From Rhodanobacter sp. Soil772 (GTDB lineage Bacteria; Pseudomonadota; Gammaproteobacteria; Xanthomonadales; Rhodanobacteraceae): a stretch of DNA of 64,000 bases. Within the stretch, counting starts at the first letter, position 1, and each line of letters starts with the position of its first letter. Made by a program: the position numbers and the translations under genes. Below are positions 52,558-63,303 of the stretch, piece after piece. The notes beneath the pieces were generated by a model, which made no database searches, was not told the DNA's origin, and worked only from the letters and a program-made list of their open reading frames with translations. Where the stretch lies: the NCBI RefSeq assembly GCF_001428385.1, contig NZ_LMSK01000001.1:1341399-1405398 (forward strand). Reading direction: 5' to 3'.

Positions 52558-53880
52558 TCAGCTGCGGCGGAGGTTGGCCTTCTTGAGCAGACTTTCGTAC
52601 TGGTGACTGACCAGGTGCGCCTGCACCTGAGACGTGAAATCCATCACCACAACCACCACGATCAGCAGCGACGTGCCACCGAAGTAAAACGGTACATGCC
52701 AGGCGTTCTGCATGAACGACGGCACCAGACACACCGCCACCAGATACAACGCACCGACACCGGTCAGACGCGTCATCACCGCATCGATGTAGCTGGCCGT
52801 GGCCTTGCCCGGGCGGATGCCCGGAATCAGCGCGCCCGACCGCTTGAGGTTGTCGGCCGTCTCATCGGCGTTGAACACGATCGCCGTGTAGAAGAACGCA
52901 AAACCCATCACCAATATCGAAGACACCGTCTCGTACAGCGGGTTGCCCGGGCTCAGCGCCTGGGTCAGATCCTGCAGCCAGCGCGACTGCTGCCCGGTGC
53001 TGAACCAGCTGATCGCCGTGGCCGGGAACATCAACAGGCTGGACGCGAAGATCGGCGGAATCACACCCGACATGTTGATCTTCAACGGCAGGTTCGAACT
53101 CTGGTTCTGATAGGCCTTCTGCCCGCCGGAACGCCGTGCGTAGTTCACCGTGATGCGCCGCTGGGCGCGCTCCATGAACACCACGAACGCCGTCACCGCC
53201 AGCGCCAGGCCAAACACCATCAACAACTTGATCAGCGACAATTCACCGTTGCTGGCCATGCCCAGGGTATGCACCACCGCCCCTGGCAGACCGGCGACGA
53301 TACCGGCGAAGATCAGCAGCGAAATGCCGTTGCCGACACCGCGCTCGGTCATCTGCTCGCCCAGCCACATCAGGAACATGGTGCCGGCAGTAAGCCCGAC
53401 CACGGACGAAAAGACGAAGCCGAAACCCGGTGTATAAACCACCGGTGCGCCACCTGCCGCGACCTGCCCCTGCAACGCCACCGCAATGCCGAACGACTGG
53501 AACGCCGCCAGGGCCACTGTGGCATAGCGCGTATACATCGTCATCTTGCGCTTGCCGGCCTCGCCTTCCTTGCGCAGGCTCTGCAGGCTCGGTACTACCG
53601 CGCCCATCATCTGGAACACGATCGACGCCGAAATGTACGGAATCACGCCGAGCGCGAATACCGAGAAGCGTTCCAGCGCACCACCCGAGAACATGTTGAA
53701 CATGTCCATCAGGCCATTGCCGTTGACCAGATTGGTCATCGCCTCCGGATTGACGCCCGGGACCGGGATGAACGAACCGAGCCGGAACACCACCAGCGCA
53801 CCGATCACGAAGAAGATGCGCTGACGAAGCTCCGTCAGTTTGCCGAGCTTGCCGAGTGCGTTGCCCTTGGCTGCTGCCAC
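52558..53880 (-). CDS. secY: protein translocase subunit SecY
   Basis: Central channel of the SecYEG translocon. 440 residues, ten membrane helices. Plug and pore region after GSFIPVPGVNPEAM; PYISASIVFQMMGAVVPSL, RRITVNYARR and the cytosolic loop IRPGKATASYIDAVMTRLT are conserved family blocks. Between rplO (4 bp) and rpsM. Confidence 0.97.
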   Translation of the reverse strand: MAAAKGNALGKLGKLTELRQRIFFVIGALVVFRLGSFIPVPGVNPEAMTNLVNGNGLMDMFNMFSGGALERFSVFALGVIPYISASIVFQMMGAVVPSLQSLRKEGEAGKRKMTMYTRYATVALAAFQSFGIAVALQGQVAAGGAPVVYTPGFGFVFSSVVGLTAGTMFLMWLGEQMTERGVGNGISLLIFAGIVAGLPGAVVHTLGMASNGELSLIKLLMVFGLALAVTAFVVFMERAQRRITVNYARRSGGQKAYQNQSSNLPLKINMSGVIPPIFASSLLMFPATAISWFSTGQQSRWLQDLTQALSPGNPLYETVSSILVMGFAFFYTAIVFNADETADNLKRSGALIPGIRPGKATASYIDAVMTRLTGVGALYLVAVCLVPSFMQNAWHVPFYFGGTSLLIVVVVVMDFTSQVQAHLVSHQYESLLKKANLRRS

Positions 53881-53884
53881 CTGA

Positions 53885-54316
53885 TTACTCCACGCTGCCG
53901 CCGGCAGCCTCGATGGCTGCCTTGGCGCCGGCGGTAGCCAGCAAACCGGACAACTTCACCGCGCGACCGATTTCACCCTTGAGGACCACCTTGACCTTTT
54001 TCGCGCGACTGTCGATCAGGCCAGCCTGATGCAGCACGACGACGTCGATCACGTCAGCCTTGAGACTGGCCAGCTGATACAGGAACACTTCCTGGCTCGC
54101 GACCTTCAACTTCGAGCGGAAACCGACCTTCGGCATCCGACGATTCAGCGGCATCTGGCCGCCTTCGAAACCGTACTTGTGGGTGCCGCCCGCACGGGCA
54201 TGCTGACCCTTGTGGCCGCGACCGGCAGTCTTGCCCATGCCCGAACCGATGCCGCGACCGACGCGCAGACGCGTCTTGTGGGAACCGGCGGCCGGCTTGA
54301 TGTCATTCAGACGCAT
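53885..54316 (-). CDS. rplO: 50S ribosomal protein L15
   Basis: 143 residues. [20 protein letters not shown], the Gly-rich [19 protein letters not shown] and [17 protein letters not shown] are typical L15 blocks. Confidence 0.97.
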   Translation of the reverse strand: MRLNDIKPAAGSHKTRLRVGRGIGSGMGKTAGRGHKGQHARAGGTHKYGFEGGQMPLNRRMPKVGFRSKLKVASQEVFLYQLASLKADVIDVVVLHQAGLIDSRAKKVKVVLKGEIGRAVKLSGLLATAGAKAAIEAAGGSVE

Positions 54317-54321
54317 GATGA

Positions 54322-54519
54322 TTACTCCTCGACCCGAACCAGGTAGTAGACCGTGTTGATCAGGCCACGGACCTGCGGGCTGTCCTTCAACTCACGGACG
54401 TCATCGATCTTGCCCAAGCCCAGCGCCTTGACGCTCAGGCGATGGCGAGCCTGCACGCCGCGCAGGCCCTTGACCAGGCGCACGCGCACGGTGGCGGCGG
54501 TTTCGTTCTTCTTAGCCAT
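54322..54519 (-). CDS. rpmD: 50S ribosomal protein L30
   Basis: 65 residues from ATG 54519 ([20 protein letters not shown]), which overlaps the rpsE stop by 8 bp. [19 protein letters not shown] matches L30 of the bacterial short type. Confidence 0.96.
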   Translation of the reverse strand: MAKKNETAATVRVRLVKGLRGVQARHRLSVKALGLGKIDDVRELKDSPQVRGLINTVYYLVRVEE

Positions 54520-55021
54520 TGCCCAGCACCTCTTCCAGGGTCTTGCCACGCTTGGCGGCGATCTTCTTGGGCGAGGCAACCGCCTGCAGGCCCTTGATGG
54601 TGGCGCGCACCAGGTTGATCGGATTGCGCGAACCCACGGCCTTGGCCAGCACGTTCTTGACGCCGACCACTTCCAGCACCGCACGCATGGCGCCACCGGC
54701 GATCACGCCAGTACCTTCGGAAGCGGGCTGCATATAGACGCGGGCGGCGCCATGGTTCGCCTTCACGGCGTACCACAGGGTGCCGTTGTTCAGCTCGATG
54801 TTCACCATCTGGCGACGGGCGCGCTCCATGGCCTTGGAGATGGCGACCGGCACTTCACGCGCCTTGCCATAACCGAAGCCAACCTTGCCCTCGCCGTCAC
54901 CAACCACGGTCAGTGCGGTGAAGCTCATCTGGCGGCCACCCTTGACGGTCTTGGCCACACGGTTGACGGCAATCAACTTTTCCAGCAGGCCGTCGGAATT
55001 TTCGCGATCGGTAGAAGACAT
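54512..55021 (-). CDS. rpsE: 30S ribosomal protein S5
   Basis: 169 residues from ATG 55021 ([11 protein letters not shown]), preceded by GGAAAAG; ATG 55033 would add four residues (MEKN). [40 protein letters not shown] and [20 protein letters not shown] are the dsRBD-like and C-terminal S5 blocks. A 95-bp gap with a small hairpin precedes it. Confidence 0.97.
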   Translation of the reverse strand: MSSTDRENSDGLLEKLIAVNRVAKTVKGGRQMSFTALTVVGDGEGKVGFGYGKAREVPVAISKAMERARRQMVNIELNNGTLWYAVKANHGAARVYMQPASEGTGVIAGGAMRAVLEVVGVKNVLAKAVGSRNPINLVRATIKGLQAVASPKKIAAKRGKTLEEVLGNG

Positions 55022-55099
55022 GTTCTTTTCCATGTGCCCGGCGAACCGGGACTTTGCTTGCGGCTGAGCCGCTTGGAGTTGTAGGTGTCGCTGTGGAAA

Positions 55100-55116
55100 T
55101 CAGGGCCGTGCCCTGA
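55100..55116. other. small hairpin in the rplR-rpsE gap
   Basis: TCAGGGC/GCCCTGA (55100-55106 with 55110-55116), loop CGT. On the minus strand it is followed by TTTCC, a weak pause or terminator-like shape in the middle of the spc operon. Confidence 0.45.
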
Positions 55117-55128
55117 CCCGGGTGCTGC

Positions 55129-55488
55129 TTAGAACTTCAAGCCGGCCTCGCGTGCCGCATCGGCCAGCGCCTTGATACGGCCGTGGTAGCGGAAACCGGA
55201 ACGGTCGAACGCGACCGACTCGATGCCTGCAGCCTTCGCGCGCTCGGCGACTGCCTTGCCCACCGCAGCAGCGGCGGTCAGGTTCTTGGTGCCCTTGAGG
55301 CCCTCGGCGACCGACTTCTGCACGGTGGAGGCGGCAGCCACCACGTTCTTGCCGGAGGCGTCGAATACCTGCGCATAGATGTGCTGGCCGGTGCGGTGCA
55401 CCGACAGGCGGGCCACGGCCAGCTTGCGGATGTGCGAGCGGGTGGACTTGGCGCGGCGCAGGCGGTTTTCGTTCTTGTTCATCGTCAT
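55129..55488 (-). CDS. rplR: 50S ribosomal protein L18
   Basis: 119 residues ([20 protein letters not shown]); the start could be the second Met at 55482. [20 protein letters not shown] and [26 protein letters not shown] are the 5S-rRNA-binding family blocks. Confidence 0.97.
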   Translation of the reverse strand: MTMNKNENRLRRAKSTRSHIRKLAVARLSVHRTGQHIYAQVFDASGKNVVAAASTVQKSVAEGLKGTKNLTAAAAVGKAVAERAKAAGIESVAFDRSGFRYHGRIKALADAAREAGLKF

Positions 55489-55576
55489 AATTCCTCGAAA
55501 GCGGATCGGCTGGATGGGGTTGGGCTCTTTTGAAGTATCCGGCAGTGAACGGCCGACCTTCGCGGAGGGACCCGCA

Positions 55577-56104
55577 TTACGCCTTCTTGGCTTCCTTCAG
55601 CGTGATCTTCTCACCGGCATAGCGCACGCCCTTGCCCTTGTAGGGCTCCGGCGGACGGAAACCGCGAATCTTGGCCGCCACCTGACCCACCGCCTGCTTG
55701 TCCGCGCCCTTGATCAGGACTTCGGTCTGCGTCGGGGTTTCGATGCTGATGCCTTCCGGCGCCTCGAACACCACCGGGTGGGAAAAGCCCAGGCTCAGGT
55801 TCAGCGACTTGCCCTGCATGGAAACGCGGTAGCCGACGCCGACCAGCTCGAGCTTGCGCTCGTAGCCGGTGGAGACACCGGTGACCATGTTGGACAGCAG
55901 CGCACGCGCGGTACCGCCGAACTTGTCGTCGGCGCCATCAACGAGGCTGATGTTCGCAACGCCATTGTCCACGGCGACGCTGACGCCCGGCAGGTGATGC
56001 ACGGACAGCGTGCCCTTCGGGCCTTTCACCGAAATGCTGTCGTTACCGACGGTCATCTCGACGCCCTTGGGCAGGGAAATTGGTTGTTTGGCTACACGTG
56101 ACAT
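55577..56104 (-). CDS. rplF: 50S ribosomal protein L6
   Basis: 175 residues. [40 protein letters not shown] and the C-terminal [20 protein letters not shown] are the duplicated L6 fold signatures. Confidence 0.98.
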   Translation of the reverse strand: MSRVAKQPISLPKGVEMTVGNDSISVKGPKGTLSVHHLPGVSVAVDNGVANISLVDGADDKFGGTARALLSNMVTGVSTGYERKLELVGVGYRVSMQGKSLNLSLGFSHPVVFEAPEGISIETPTQTEVLIKGADKQAVGQVAAKIRGFRPPEPYKGKGVRYAGEKITLKEAKKA

Positions 56105-56115
56105 CGAAAGACTCC

Positions 56116-56511
56116 TTATGCCACTTGGCCGATGACTTCGCCGCCCAGACCCTTGGCACGGGCCTGCGCATCGGTCAACAGACCGGCGGAAGTCGAGATG
56201 ATCGAGATACCCAGGCCGCCAAGGACCTTCGGCAGCTCGTCCTTGCCGCGGTACACACGCAGGCCGGAGCGGCTGACACGGGAAATACGCTCGATGGCCG
56301 GCTGGCCCTCGAAATACTTGAGCTTGATCTCGAGCACCGGCTTGCCTTCCTCGGCGGAAGTCTTGGCGTCGAGGATGTAGCCCTCGTTCTTGAGAAGGTC
56401 GGCGATCGCCACCTTCAGTTTCGACGACGGCATACGCACGGTCGGCTTGCCCATGGCCTGGGCATTGCGGACGCGCGTGAACAGATCGGCGATGGGATCA
56501 GTCATGCTCAT
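56116..56511 (-). CDS. rpsH: 30S ribosomal protein S8
   Basis: 131 residues from ATG 56511 ([20 protein letters not shown]), with GGA 7 nt upstream; longer upstream reading frame is not S8-like. C-terminal [20 protein letters not shown] binds helix 21 of 16S rRNA. S8 is the translational repressor of the spc operon in E. coli. Confidence 0.97.
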   Translation of the reverse strand: MSMTDPIADLFTRVRNAQAMGKPTVRMPSSKLKVAIADLLKNEGYILDAKTSAEEGKPVLEIKLKYFEGQPAIERISRVSRSGLRVYRGKDELPKVLGGLGISIISTSAGLLTDAQARAKGLGGEVIGQVA

Positions 56512-56729
56512 GAAAACATCCTTCAGAGTGCACCGATATCCGATAAAACCGGAAATCAATCAGATTGTGAGCCGCCATGGACGACGGCCTGCCTTGCGCA
56601 GACCGCCGACTATATCAGCAATTTCAGGTTTTAGCGAATCTCGATGCGGTAGTCGCATCAGCGGCTGCTTGTTGAGCAGCCCGGTGAGTCGTTCGCGACA
56701 CTTGCGCCCCGAGCGACTCCGGTTTTGTA
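56512..56729. other. long structured gap between rpsN and rpsH
   Basis: 218 bp separate these two spc-operon genes, unusually long. It holds GGCTGCT/AGCAGCC (56663-56669 with 56675-56681, loop TGTTG) and an imperfect GAGTCGTTCG/CGAGCGACTC pair (about 56686-56695 with 56710-56719). No gene or promoter is evident. Confidence 0.55.
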
Positions 56730-57035
56730 TTACCAGCTGGCCTTGCGCAGACCCGGCACGTCGCCGCGCATGGTCGCTTCACGCAGCTTGTTGCGGCCCA
56801 GGCCAAACTTGGCGTAGACGGCACGCGGGCGACCGGTCAACGCGCAACGGGTGCGCTGGCGCACCGGGCTGGCGTCGCGCGGCAGCTTCTGCAGCTTGGA
56901 CTGGGCTTCCATCTTCTCCTCGTAGGAGGAGCTGGGGCTCAGCACGATCGCCTTCAGTTCAGCGCGCTTGGCAGCGAACTTCTGGACGAGTTTGGTCCGC
57001 TTGATATCGCGGTTCACCATTGATGTCTTGGCCAT
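56730..57035 (-). CDS. rpsN: 30S ribosomal protein S14 (zinc-free form)
   Basis: 101 residues. [20 protein letters not shown] and [34 protein letters not shown] at the end. The long form lacking the CxxC-x-CxxC zinc ribbon of the short S14. Confidence 0.97.
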   Translation of the reverse strand: MAKTSMVNRDIKRTKLVQKFAAKRAELKAIVLSPSSSYEEKMEAQSKLQKLPRDASPVRQRTRCALTGRPRAVYAKFGLGRNKLREATMRGDVPGLRKASW

Positions 57036-57047
57036 GGATTACGCCTA

Positions 57048-57587
57048 TCAGTTGCGGAACGGGAAGCTGAACGCGGCCAGCAGGGCTTTCGCCTCTTCGT
57101 CGGTCTTGGCGGTGGTGGTGATGGAGATATCCATGCCACGCAGCGCATCGACCTGGTCGAAGTCGATTTCAGGGAAGATGATCTGTTCCTTGATACCGAA
57201 GTTGTAGTTGCCGCGGCCGTCGAAGGCCTTGCCCGAGACACCGCGGAAGTCGCGCACGCGCGGCAGCGAGATGTTGATCAGGCGGTCGAGGAACTCGAAC
57301 ATCTGCGCGCGGCGCAAGGTGACCTTGCAGCCGATCGGCCAGCCATCGCGGATCTTGAACGAGGCCACGGAAACGCGCGCCTTGGTCGTGATCGGCTTCT
57401 GGCCGGAGATCTTGGCCATGTCGGCCACGGCGTTCTCGAGCACTTTCTTGTTGCCCGCGGCTTCGCCCACGCCCATGTTCAGCGTGATCTTGGTGATGCG
57501 CGGAACCTGCATCACGTTCTGGTAGCCGAACTGCTCGGTGAGCTTGGCAACTACCTGCTCTTTGTAGAAATTTTCAAGGCGCGTCAT
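57048..57587 (-). CDS. rplE: 50S ribosomal protein L5
   Basis: 179 residues. [51 protein letters not shown] and [16 protein letters not shown] are L5 blocks; binds 5S rRNA. Confidence 0.98.
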   Translation of the reverse strand: MTRLENFYKEQVVAKLTEQFGYQNVMQVPRITKITLNMGVGEAAGNKKVLENAVADMAKISGQKPITTKARVSVASFKIRDGWPIGCKVTLRRAQMFEFLDRLINISLPRVRDFRGVSGKAFDGRGNYNFGIKEQIIFPEIDFDQVDALRGMDISITTTAKTDEEAKALLAAFSFPFRN

Positions 57588-57598
57588 GATCGTGTTCC

Positions 57599-57913
57599 TT
57601 ACGCGTCCACGACCTCGCCAGTCGAACGGAACACGCGGACCTTGCGCCCATCTTCGAGCGTTTTGGTGCCGACGCGTTCACCCTTGTTCGTGGCGGGGTT
57701 GAACAGCTGCACATTGGAGAGATGGATCGAGGCTTCACGCTCGACGATGCCGCCAGCCTGGTTGGCCTGGGGATTCGGCTTGGTGTGACGCTTCACCAGA
57801 TTCACGTTGGAGACGAACACGCGATCGTCTGCAACACGCAGCACATCGCCGCGCTGACCCTTGTTCTTGCCGGTGATCACGAGGACCTGATCACCCTTGC
57901 GGATACGGTTCAT
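57599..57913 (-). CDS. rplX: 50S ribosomal protein L24
   Basis: 104 residues from ATG 57913 ([20 protein letters not shown]), the conserved KOW-motif N-terminus; the reading frame continues upstream but not with L24 sequence. [20 protein letters not shown] follows. Confidence 0.97.
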   Translation of the reverse strand: MNRIRKGDQVLVITGKNKGQRGDVLRVADDRVFVSNVNLVKRHTKPNPQANQAGGIVEREASIHLSNVQLFNPATNKGERVGTKTLEDGRKVRVFRSTGEVVDA

Positions 57914-57926
57914 TTCTTGACTCCGC

Positions 57927-58295
57927 TCAGAGCACTTCGGGAGCAAGCGAGACGATCTTCATGAACTTCTCGCTGCGCAGCTCGCGGGTAACCGGCCCGA
58001 AAATACGGGTACCGATCGGCTCGAGCTTGTTGTTGAGGAGGACCGCTGCGTTGCCGTCGAAACGGATCAGCGAACCATCGGGGCGGCGTACGCCCTTGGC
58101 GGTACGCACCACCACGGCATTGTACACTTCGCCCTTCTTGACCTTGCCGCGGGGGATCGCATCCTTCACGGTGACCTTGATCACGTCACCGATCGCGGCA
58201 TAGCGGCGCTTGGAGCCGCCGAGCACCTTGATGCACATCAGTTCTTTCGCGCCGCTGTTGTCCGCTGCGGAAAGCGTGCTTTGCATCTGGATCAT
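57927..58295 (-). CDS. rplN: 50S ribosomal protein L14
   Basis: 122 residues. [40 protein letters not shown] and the C-terminal [23 protein letters not shown] ending are diagnostic. Confidence 0.98.
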   Translation of the reverse strand: MIQMQSTLSAADNSGAKELMCIKVLGGSKRRYAAIGDVIKVTVKDAIPRGKVKKGEVYNAVVVRTAKGVRRPDGSLIRFDGNAAVLLNNKLEPIGTRIFGPVTRELRSEKFMKIVSLAPEVL

Positions 58296-58309
58296 GTCTG
58301 CACCCTCCC

Positions 58310-58570
58310 TTAGACGTTGGCGCGCGTGATGATTTCAACCACGCGGTGATGTTTGGTCTTGGACAACGGACGGCATTCGGCGATACGCACGAGGTCACCC
58401 TCGTTCGCGCCGAGGTCGTCCTGCGCATGCAGCTTGGTCGAGCGGCGGATGATCTTGCCGAGCAGCCAATGCTGCTCCTGGCGCTCGACCAGGACCGTGA
58501 CGGTCTTGTCCATCTTGTTGCTGGTGACGCGGCCCTCGAGGGTGCGCGTCTGCTTGTTGTTGTCGCTCAT
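58310..58570 (-). CDS. rpsQ: 30S ribosomal protein S17
   Basis: 86 residues. [20 protein letters not shown] and [20 protein letters not shown] are the OB-fold S17 signature. First gene of the E. coli-type S10/spc junction with rplN next. Confidence 0.97.
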   Translation of the reverse strand: MSDNNKQTRTLEGRVTSNKMDKTVTVLVERQEQHWLLGKIIRRSTKLHAQDDLGANEGDLVRIAECRPLSKTKHHRVVEIITRANV

Positions 58571-58582
58571 GTCGGCCGTCCC

Positions 58583-58771
58583 TTACTTCTTGCCGCCGAG
58601 CACGAACTTCGTGCGGGCGATGTCACGCCGAACGCGGCGAAGCTGGTGCGGCTGAGTGAGCTGGCCGGAACCCTTCTGCATGCGCAGATTGAACTGCTCC
58701 TTGCGCAGGTCCAGCAGGTGCTGCTTCAGCTCGTCGGCCGACTGGTTGTTGATATCTTTGCTGGCCATCAC
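58583..58771 (-). CDS. rpmC: 50S ribosomal protein L29
   Basis: 62 residues. [20 protein letters not shown] and [14 protein letters not shown] are the two helices of L29. Overlaps rplP by 4 bp (ATGA). Confidence 0.97.
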   Translation of the reverse strand: MMASKDINNQSADELKQHLLDLRKEQFNLRMQKGSGQLTQPHQLRRVRRDIARTKFVLGGKK

Positions 58772-59181
58772 ATCACCGCCCGTGTCACAAACTGGGTCTG
58801 CACCGACAGCTTGGCGGCGGCCAGGCGGAACGCCTCGCGAGCCGTCAACTCGTCGACACCCTCGATTTCATAGAGCATGCGGCCAGGCTGGATCGGTGCA
58901 ACCCAGAACTCGACACTGCCCTTGCCCGCGCCCATGCGGACTTCGATCGGCTTCTTGGTGATCGGCTTGTCCGGAAACACGCGGATCCACAACTTGCCGC
59001 CACGCTTGACGAAGCGGGTGATGCAACGACGGGCGGCTTCGATCTGGCGTGCGGTGAGCGCGCCGTGGGTCGTAGCCTTCAGGCCGTACTCGCCGAAGCT
59101 GACGAGGTTGGAGCACTGCGCCAGACCGTCGTTACGGCCCTTGAACTGCTTGCGGTACTTGGTTCGCTTGGGTTGCAACAT
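58768..59181 (-). CDS. rplP: 50S ribosomal protein L16
   Basis: 137 residues. [40 protein letters not shown], and [23 protein letters not shown]. Binds the peptidyl-transferase region and helps position tRNAs. Confidence 0.98.
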   Translation of the reverse strand: MLQPKRTKYRKQFKGRNDGLAQCSNLVSFGEYGLKATTHGALTARQIEAARRCITRFVKRGGKLWIRVFPDKPITKKPIEVRMGAGKGSVEFWVAPIQPGRMLYEIEGVDELTAREAFRLAAAKLSVQTQFVTRAVM

Positions 59182-59192
59182 GGCAACTCTCC

Positions 59193-59948
59193 TTACTTCG
59201 CAGACCGCTCGCGGCGGCCGTCACCGGCCTCGCGACGCGAATCATTACGACGACCTTCGCCACCTTCGCGGCGCGGCTGCGAGGACGACTCGTCCTTCGA
59301 CTCCTGGCCAATCTGGGTCAGGTCGAAGATCTCGCCCTTGTAGACCCACACCTTGATGCCGATGATGCCGTAGGTCGTGCTCGCCTCGGCGAAGCCGTAG
59401 TCGATGTCCGCGCGCAGTGTATGCAGCGGCACGCGACCTTCGCGGCTCCACTCGGAGCGGGCGATCTCGGCACCGTTCAAACGACCGGACACGTTGATCT
59501 TGATGCCCAGCGCGCCCAGGCGCATCGCGTTGCCGACCGAGCGCTTCATCGCGCGGCGGAACATGATGCGGCGCTCCAACTGCTGCGCGATCGACTCGGC
59601 CACCAGCTGCGCGTCCAACTCAGGCTTGCGCACTTCGCTGACGTTGATGTGCGTCGGGACGCCCATCATGTCGCTGACTTCCTTGCGCAGCTTCTCGATA
59701 TCCTCGCCCTTCTTGCCGATCACCACGCCCGGGCGGGCGGTGTGGATCGTCACGCGCGCGGTCTTGGCCGGACGCTCGATCTGGATCTTCGAGATGCCGG
59801 CGGCAGCCAGCTTCTTCTTCAGCATGTCGCGGACTTTGATGTCGGCCACGAGATACTTGGCGTAATCAGCCTTGTTTGCGTACCACTTCGAGTTCCAGTC
59901 CTTGGCAATGCCGAGGCGGATACCGGTGGGATGAACTTTATGACCCAT
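59193..59948 (-). CDS. rpsC: 30S ribosomal protein S3
   Basis: 251 residues. [22 protein letters not shown] domain with [18 protein letters not shown], and [20 protein letters not shown]. The C-terminal tail ([20 protein letters not shown] and on) is Arg/Gly/Glu-rich and longer than the E. coli protein (233), a lineage-type extension. Confidence 0.97.
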   Translation of the reverse strand: MGHKVHPTGIRLGIAKDWNSKWYANKADYAKYLVADIKVRDMLKKKLAAAGISKIQIERPAKTARVTIHTARPGVVIGKKGEDIEKLRKEVSDMMGVPTHINVSEVRKPELDAQLVAESIAQQLERRIMFRRAMKRSVGNAMRLGALGIKINVSGRLNGAEIARSEWSREGRVPLHTLRADIDYGFAEASTTYGIIGIKVWVYKGEIFDLTQIGQESKDESSSQPRREGGEGRRNDSRREAGDGRRERSAK

Positions 59949-59963
59949 CGTCTATGTCCCCGG

Positions 59964-60299
59964 TCAGTTACCAACAACCACAGTGATGTGGCTGGTGCGC
60001 TTGAGAATGCGCGAACCGCGGCCTTTGGCGCGGGCATACATGCGTTTCATCGCCGGACCTTCGTCGACAAAGATGCTGGCCACCTTCAGCTCGTCGACGT
60101 CGGCGCCGAGATTGTTTTCGGCGTTGGCGACGGCCGACAGCAGCACCTTGCGGACAAGGAGTGCGGCCTTCTTGTTGGTGTAGGTGAGCACGTCGCTGGC
60201 CCGGCCCACGGGAAGTCCGCGAACCAGATCAGCTACCAGGCGTGCCTTTTGCGCCGAAATGCGGGCGCCGCGCAGGATCGCTTTGGCTTCAGTGCTCAT
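59964..60299 (-). CDS. rplV: 50S ribosomal protein L22
   Basis: 111 residues from ATG 60299 ([20 protein letters not shown]), overlapping the rpsS stop; a GTG one codon upstream is also in frame. [20 protein letters not shown] is the exit-tunnel hairpin segment. Confidence 0.97.
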   Translation of the reverse strand: MSTEAKAILRGARISAQKARLVADLVRGLPVGRASDVLTYTNKKAALLVRKVLLSAVANAENNLGADVDELKVASIFVDEGPAMKRMYARAKGRGSRILKRTSHITVVVGN

Positions 60300-60571
60300 C
60301 ACTTGCCCTTCTTGTCGCCGACATGGCCTTTGAATGTACGGGTCACCGCGAACTCGCCGAGCTTGTGCCCGACCATGTTCTCGTTGATCAGGACGGGCAC
60401 GTGCTGACGGCCGTTGTGGATGGCGATGGTCAAGCCGACCATTTCCGGCAGGATCATCGAGCGGCGCGACCAGGTCTTGATCGGGCGCTTGTTGTGGGCG
60501 GAAACCGCAGCTTCCACCTTCTTCACGAGGTGAAGGTCGACGAACGGACCTTTCTTCAAAGAGCGAGGCAT
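60299..60571 (-). CDS. rpsS: 30S ribosomal protein S19
   Basis: 90 residues. [40 protein letters not shown] and [20 protein letters not shown] are conserved S19 blocks. Confidence 0.98.
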   Translation of the reverse strand: MPRSLKKGPFVDLHLVKKVEAAVSAHNKRPIKTWSRRSMILPEMVGLTIAIHNGRQHVPVLINENMVGHKLGEFAVTRTFKGHVGDKKGK

Positions 60572-60583
60572 GTCGGCTTCCTG

Positions 60584-61408
60584 TTACTTGGTACGACGAC
60601 GCACGATGAACTGCTGCGTGCGCTTGTTGTTACGGGTCTTGTAGCCCTTGGCCGGAGTGCCCCACGGGCTGACCGGATGACGACCGCCAGAAGTCTTGCC
60701 TTCGCCACCACCGTGCGGATGGTCGACCGGGTTCATCACCACGCCGCGAACGGTCGGGCGAATACCCAGCCAGCGCTTGGCGCCGGCCTTGCCGAGCTTC
60801 TTCAGGCTGTGCTCGCCGTTGCCGACTTCACCGATGGTGGCGCGGCAATCGACCGAGACGCGACGCATCTCGCCGGAGCGCAAACGCAGCGTGGCGTAAC
60901 CGGATTCGCGAGCGACCAGCTGCACCGAAGCGCCGGCACTGCGGGCGATCTGCGCACCCTTGCCAGGACGCAGCTCGATGCAATGGATCGTGCTGCCCAT
61001 CGGGATGTTGCGCAGCTGCAGGCAGTTGCCGGCCTTGATCGGCGCATCGCGGCCGGACACTAGGCGATCGTCCACCTGCACGCCCTTCGGCGCGATGATG
61101 TAACGACGCTCACCGTCGGCGTAGCACAGCAGCGCAATATGTGCGGTGCGGTTCGGATCGTATTCGATGCGCTCGACGCGGGCGGCGATGCCTTCCTTGT
61201 CGCGCTTGAAGTCGATGATGCGGTAATGCTGCTTATGACCGCCGCCGCGATGACGCACGGTGATGCGGCCATGATGATTGCGACCGCCGGTGCGGGACTG
61301 CGACTCGGTCAACGCCGCGTACGGCGCGCCCTTGTGCAGGCCTTCCGTCTTGACGCTGACTGCGTCGCGACGACCCGGCGAGGTCGGCTTGTGGTTGATT
61401 AGTGCCAT
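60584..61408 (-). CDS. rplB: 50S ribosomal protein L2
   Basis: 274 residues. [33 protein letters not shown] and [20 protein letters not shown] (the His-rich loop near the peptidyl-transferase centre) are intact. Confidence 0.98.
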   Translation of the reverse strand: MALINHKPTSPGRRDAVSVKTEGLHKGAPYAALTESQSRTGGRNHHGRITVRHRGGGHKQHYRIIDFKRDKEGIAARVERIEYDPNRTAHIALLCYADGERRYIIAPKGVQVDDRLVSGRDAPIKAGNCLQLRNIPMGSTIHCIELRPGKGAQIARSAGASVQLVARESGYATLRLRSGEMRRVSVDCRATIGEVGNGEHSLKKLGKAGAKRWLGIRPTVRGVVMNPVDHPHGGGEGKTSGGRHPVSPWGTPAKGYKTRNNKRTQQFIVRRRTK

Positions 61409-61425
61409 CTCACAGAACTCCTGGC

Positions 61426-61719
61426 TCAGGCCTTGGCGGACACGTCGATGGTCTGGCCATCGGCAAGACGCACGTAGGCCTTGCGCTTGCCCTGGCGGCT
61501 GCCAGCGCGTTGACGGAAGGCTTTGACCTTGCCCTTGGTGTTGACGAGGTTCACCTGCTCGACCTTGACGTCGAACAGCTTCTCCACGGCAGCGCGGACA
61601 TCGGCCTTGGTCGCCGCGGGGGCGACCACGAATACGTACTGGTTGTGCTCGGCCAGACGCGCCGATTTCTCGGAGATGTGCGGCGCGCGCAGCGTGTCGA
61701 GAATGCGTTCGTTGTTCAT
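61426..61719 (-). CDS. rplW: 50S ribosomal protein L23
   Basis: 97 residues from ATG 61719 ([20 protein letters not shown]), chosen because GAGGAG lies 8 nt upstream and the ATG overlaps the rplD stop; an in-frame GTG at 61728 would add three residues. L23 is the docking site for SRP and trigger factor at the tunnel exit. Confidence 0.96.
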   Translation of the reverse strand: MNNERILDTLRAPHISEKSARLAEHNQYVFVVAPAATKADVRAAVEKLFDVKVEQVNLVNTKGKVKAFRQRAGSRQGKRKAYVRLADGQTIDVSAKA

Positions 61720-62318
61720 GCCAGCCACTCCTCGACCTTCTTCACGGCCTCAACCGTCATCACCACCTGATCGGAACCGACCAGGCTGACCGGGTTCAGC
61801 GCCATCACGTCCAGCACATGGATATACGGGATGTTGCGGGCGGCCAGGAACACCGCTTCGGAGGCGTCTTCCGACACCAGCAGCACGCGACCGGAAACTT
61901 CCAGCTCGGCCAGCTTGGCCACCATCGCGGAGGTCTTCGGCGTCTCGACGCCAAAGCTCTCGACGACCTTCAGGCGACCCTGACGGACCAGCTCGGAGAA
62001 GATCGAGCGGATCGCGACGCGGTAGGCCTTGCGGTTGACCTTCTGCTCGTAGCTGCGCGGCTTGGCCGCGAAGGTGCGGCCGCCACCGACAAAGATCGGT
62101 GCACGGTAATCACCGTGACGGGCACCGCCGCCCTTCTGCTTCTTGAATTTCTTGGTGGTACCGGACATCTCGCCGCGCGACAGCTGCGACTGGGTGCCGG
62201 CACGGCCGGCCGCCTGATAGGCGATCACGACCTGGTGGACCAGGGCCTTCTTGTACTCACCGCCGAACACTTCGTCCGACACGTTGAGCGGCTTGGCGCC
62301 AATGACATTCAATTCCAT
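61716..62318 (-). CDS. rplD: 50S ribosomal protein L4
   Basis: 200 residues from ATG 62318 ([20 protein letters not shown]), E. coli length. [20 protein letters not shown] is the tunnel loop. In E. coli, L4 also represses the S10 operon by acting on its leader; the leader here (63304-63605) has matching architecture. Confidence 0.97.
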   Translation of the reverse strand: MELNVIGAKPLNVSDEVFGGEYKKALVHQVVIAYQAAGRAGTQSQLSRGEMSGTTKKFKKQKGGGARHGDYRAPIFVGGGRTFAAKPRSYEQKVNRKAYRVAIRSIFSELVRQGRLKVVESFGVETPKTSAMVAKLAELEVSGRVLLVSEDASEAVFLAARNIPYIHVLDVMALNPVSLVGSDQVVMTVEAVKKVEEWLA

Positions 62319-62329
62319 GGCGACTCTCC

Positions 62330-62971
62330 TCAACCCTTGGTCGTCGGGCGGATGATGACGTCGCCACCGGTTGCACCCGGTACCGCGCCCTTCACCGCAA
62401 TCAGGTGACGCTCGGCGTCGACCTTGACCACTTCCAGACCCTGCGCCGAACGGCGCACGGCACCCATGTGACCGGCCATCTTCTTGCCCGGAAACACGCG
62501 ACCCGGCGTCTGGCGCTGACCGATGGAGCCCGGCGCGCGATGCGACAGCGAGTTACCGTGGGTGGCGTCACCCATCTTGAAGTTCCAGCGCTTGATCGTG
62601 CCCTGGAAACCCTTGCCCTTCGACACGCCGGCGACATCGACGATCTGGCCAACGGAGAACACGTCGTCAGCCTTGATCTCGGCGCCCACGGTGTACTTGC
62701 CGAGATCGTCGGCAGACACGCGGAATTCCCACAAACCACGACCCGGCTCAACCTTGGCCTTCGCGTAATGACCCTTCAGCGGCTGCGTCAGCAGGTTCGC
62801 GCGCTTGCTGCCCGCCGAAACCTGGACGGCGCTGTAGCCATCGTTATCGTCCGTCTTCAACTGGGTCACGCGGTTCGGCGTCGCTTCAATCAGCGTCACC
62901 GGAATCGAGCGGCCATCTTCAGTGAAGAGTCGGCTCATGCCGCATTTGCGGCCAACCAATCCGATACTCAT
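62330..62971 (-). CDS. rplC: 50S ribosomal protein L3
   Basis: 213 residues from ATG 62971 ([20 protein letters not shown]), SD AGGA 7 nt upstream. [32 protein letters not shown] is the conserved extension reaching the peptidyl-transferase centre. Confidence 0.97.
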   Translation of the reverse strand: MSIGLVGRKCGMSRLFTEDGRSIPVTLIEATPNRVTQLKTDDNDGYSAVQVSAGSKRANLLTQPLKGHYAKAKVEPGRGLWEFRVSADDLGKYTVGAEIKADDVFSVGQIVDVAGVSKGKGFQGTIKRWNFKMGDATHGNSLSHRAPGSIGQRQTPGRVFPGKKMAGHMGAVRRSAQGLEVVKVDAERHLIAVKGAVPGATGGDVIIRPTTKG

Positions 62972-62991
62972 CTTCGTATCCTGTCTGTCGC

Positions 62992-63303
62992 TCAACCGAG
63001 CTTGATCTGAACATCGACGCCAGCGGCGAGATCAAGCTTCATGAGCGCGTCCACGGTTTTGTCGTTCGGGTCGACGATGTCGAGCACACGCTTGTGCGTA
63101 CGGGTCTCGTACTGGTCGCGTGCATCCTTGTCGACGTGCGGCGACGTCAGAATGGTGTAACGCTCGATCTTGGTCGGAAGCGGAATCGGGCCGAGTACCG
63201 TGGCACCCGTGCGCTTAGCCGTCTCGACGATCTCGCTGGCCGAGCGGTCGATCAGCCGGTGATCGTACGCCTTCAGCCGAATCCGAATCTTCTGGTTCGC
63301 CAT
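62992..63303 (-). CDS. rpsJ: 30S ribosomal protein S10
   Basis: 103 residues. [20 protein letters not shown] and [20 protein letters not shown] are diagnostic. First gene of the S10 operon; also NusE in antitermination. Preceded by a leader of about 300 nt. Confidence 0.98.
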   Translation of the reverse strand: MANQKIRIRLKAYDHRLIDRSASEIVETAKRTGATVLGPIPLPTKIERYTILTSPHVDKDARDQYETRTHKRVLDIVDPNDKTVDALMKLDLAAGVDVQIKLG

